NCBI GenBank assembly: GCA_963778845.1
Contig: CAVZVW010000009.1
Coordinates: 1,674,001 to 1,738,000, forward strand
Direction: 5' to 3'
Source of the DNA: CAVZVW01 sp963778845
Lineage (GTDB): Bacteria; Actinomycetota; Actinomycetes; Actinomycetales; Kineosporiaceae
Length of the DNA: 64,000 nucleotides
Both the position numbers and the translations under genes were made by a program. Positions 62,376 through 64,000 of the stretch are shown piece by piece. Each line of letters begins with the position of its first letter. Position 1 is the stretch's first letter. The notes below the pieces were generated by a model. It did not search any database, was not told where the DNA came from, and saw nothing but the letters and a program-made list of their open reading frames with translations.

Positions 62376-64000
62376 CGCAGCTCTCCCGTCGTGCCTGCCG
62401 GAGCCGTGCCGGCGGCCGGGGACGTCGCGTGCTCGGATGCGCCGTTGGACCCGCCGTTGAGCGCAGTGCGCTCGGCCGGGGTCAGAACCGGTGGGAGGTC
62501 GGAGACCACGCGGCGGGCGCTGGACAACCACACCGGGCGTTCGGGACGCTTCACCACGGGCGCGAAGATCTTGGCGAGGTCGTCCTTGGCCAGCGTCTCG
62601 CGCTCGAGCAGCGCCAGCACGAGGCCGTCGAGGATGTCCCGGTTCTCCACGAGGATCTCCCAGGCCTCGTCGTGGGCGGCGTCGATCAGTCGACGGACCT
62701 CCTCGTCGACGACGCTGGCGACCTCTTCGGAGTAGTCGCGCTGGTGGCCGTAGTCACGCCCGAGGAAGACCTCGCCCTGGCTCTGACCGAGCTTGATGGC
62801 ACCGACCCGCTCCGACATGCCGAACTGGGTGACCATGCGACGTGCCAGCGTCGTGGCCTTCTCGATGTCGTTGCTCGCGCCGGTCGTGGGGTCGTGGAAG
62901 ACCAGCTCCTCGGCCACCCGCCCGCCGAGGGCGAAGGCGAGCTGGTCGAGGATCTCGTTGCGCGTCGTGGAGTACTTGTCGTCGGTCGGCAGCACCATCG
63001 TGTAGCCCAGCGCCCGGCCACGCGGCAGGATCGTGACCTTGGTGACGGGCTCGGTGTGCCGCAACGCCGAGGCCACGAGGGCGTGCCCGCCCTCGTGGTA
63101 GGCGGTGATCTTCTTCTCCTTGTCGTTCATGATGCGCGTGCGCTTCTGCGGCCCGGCCACGACGCGGTCGATGGCCTCGTCGAGGGCGTGGTCGTCGATG
63201 AGGCGGGCGCCCGCTCGTGCCGTCAGCAGCGCCGCCTCGTTCAGCACGTTGGCCAGGTCGGCACCCGTGAAGCCGGGGGTGCGCCGGGCGACGGCCTTGA
63301 GGTCGACGGCGGGAGCCATGGGCTTGCCCTTGGCGTGCACCTGAAGGATCTCGTGGCGCCCCCGCATGTCCGGCGGCTCCACCGCGATCTGCCTGTCGAA
63401 GCGGCCAGGACGCAGGAGGGCGGGGTCGAGGATGTCCGGACGGTTCGTCGCAGCGATCAGGATCACGTTGGTCTTGACGTCGAAGCCGTCCATCTCGACC
63501 AGCAGCTGGTTCAGCGTCTGCTCGCGCTCGTCGTGACCACCGCCCAGCCCGGCGCCACGGTGCCGGCCGACCGCGTCGATCTCGTCCACGAACACGATCG
63601 CCGGCGCGTTCGCCTTCGCCTGGTCGAACAGGTCGCGCACCCGGCTGGCGCCGACGCCCACGAACATCTCGACGAAGTCCGAGCCGGAGATCGAGTAGAA
63701 GGGGACTGCAGCCTCCCCGGCCACCGCACGCGCCAGGAGCGTCTTGCCCGTGCCAGGAGGCCCGTAGAGCAGCACACCCTTGGGGATCTTGGCGCCGACC
63801 GCCTGGAACTTCGCCGGCTCGGCGAGGAACTCCTTGATCTCCTGGAGCTCCTCCACCGCCTCGTCCGCCCCCGCGACGTCGGAGAACGTGACCTTGGGCA
63901 TGTCCTTGTTGACCAGCTTCGCCCGCGACTTGCCGAAGTTCATGACGCGCGACCCCCCGCCCTGCATCTGGCTCATGAGGAACCAGAAGAGGCCGAGGAT
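62372..64000 (-). CDS. ftsH: ATP-dependent zinc metalloprotease FtsH (cut by window edge)
   Basis: Membrane-bound AAA+ protease that degrades membrane and regulatory proteins. Visible: the end of TM2 (FWFLMSQMQ), Walker A GPPGTGKT, Walker B VFVDEIDAVG, second region of homology ATNRPDILDPALLRPGRFD, zinc site HEGGH, and an acidic Ser/Ala-rich tail. The N-terminus lies beyond 64000. Head of ftsH-folE as in other actinobacteria. Confidence 0.97.
   Translation of the reverse strand: MLGLFWFLMSQMQGGGSRVMNFGKSRAKLVNKDMPKVTFSDVAGADEAVEELQEIKEFLAEPAKFQAVGAKIPKGVLLYGPPGTGKTLLARAVAGEAAVPFYSISGSDFVEMFVGVGASRVRDLFDQAKANAPAIVFVDEIDAVGRHRGAGLGGGHDEREQTLNQLLVEMDGFDVKTNVILIAATNRPDILDPALLRPGRFDRQIAVEPPDMRGRHEILQVHAKGKPMAPAVDLKAVARRTPGFTGADLANVLNEAALLTARAGARLIDDHALDEAIDRVVAGPQKRTRIMNDKEKKITAYHEGGHALVASALRHTEPVTKVTILPRGRALGYTMVLPTDDKYSTTRNEILDQLAFALGGRVAEELVFHDPTTGASNDIEKATTLARRMVTQFGMSERVGAIKLGQSQGEVFLGRDYGHQRDYSEEVASVVDEEVRRLIDAAHDEAWEILVENRDILDGLVLALLERETLAKDDLAKIFAPVVKRPERPVWLSSARRVVSDLPPVLTPAERTALNGGSNGASEHATSPAAGTAPAGTTGELR

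Overview
The window is very GC-rich, densely packed chromosomal DNA of an actinomycete. Lineage markers include ribosomal protein bS22, BldC, Lsr2, a mycoredoxin-like domain, a mycothiol-dependent-enzyme-fold protein, ClpC, and many leaderless genes with TANNNT -10 boxes. Micrococcales (Intrasporangiaceae-like) is my best guess for the order, but that is inference. I see no tRNA, rRNA, CRISPR array, transposase or prophage gene.

Layout. 1-3.3 kb: heme operon rex-hemA-hemC-hemD (minus strand) behind a Rex operator. 3.4-8.1 kb: glutaredoxin, HAD phosphatase, PlsC-like acyltransferase, NAD-dependent epimerase, bS22, BldC. 8.3-13.6 kb: AcuC deacetylase, TrkA/TrkH potassium uptake, ProC, proline dehydrogenase. 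13.7-20.8 kb: methyltransferase, ABC-2 exporter with TetR, TIM-barrel protein, Ppx/GppA, a Cys-rich unknown, a second methyltransferase, a small membrane protein. 21-27.9 kb: glutaredoxin-thioredoxin reductase fusion, RadA, DisA, MutY, ArgA-type GNAT, and a decayed acyl-CoA synthetase. 28-30.5 kb: clpC with a frameshift. 30.8-35.4 kb: divergent pobA / pcaHGBD for 4-hydroxybenzoate and protocatechuate catabolism. 35.5-41.8 kb: a redox operon (Ser/Thr-rich membrane peptide, ApbE, ferric-reductase-like protein, NuoF-like protein, ferredoxin) divergent from an OmpR/HK pair. 42-49.4 kb: CoA ligase, Lsr2, small membrane protein, LysS, glycosyltransferase, PanC, DUF2520 protein. 49.4-55.2 kb: methyltransferase, MidA-type methyltransferase, TIGR03085 protein, two PH-domain proteins, orphan NuoD. 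55.2-58.6 kb: coiled-coil membrane protein and DUF3180-folK-folB-folP. 58.6-59.9 kb: a non-coding island with a candidate structured RNA. 59.9-64 kb: SulP, FolE, FtsH (cut by the window edge).

Two blocks match gene orders I know from Mycobacterium: hemD/hemC/hemA...proC...ppx (Rv0511 to Rv0496) and radA-disA-mutY...clpC-lsr2-lysS-panC...folK-folB-folP-folE-ftsH (Rv3585 to Rv3610). They meet here near 19-22 kb. The aromatic/redox genes sit between clpC and lsr2, which are neighbours in Mycobacterium.

Most operons use 4-bp GTGA or ATGA overlaps. Many first genes start 6-8 nt after a TANNNT hexamer. The most novel-looking element is the island at 58.75-59.59 kb: a helically spaced array of DnaA-box-like sequences followed by about ten strong hairpins with GNRA, UUCG or UCUG loops and a 14-bp terminator, with no credible protein.
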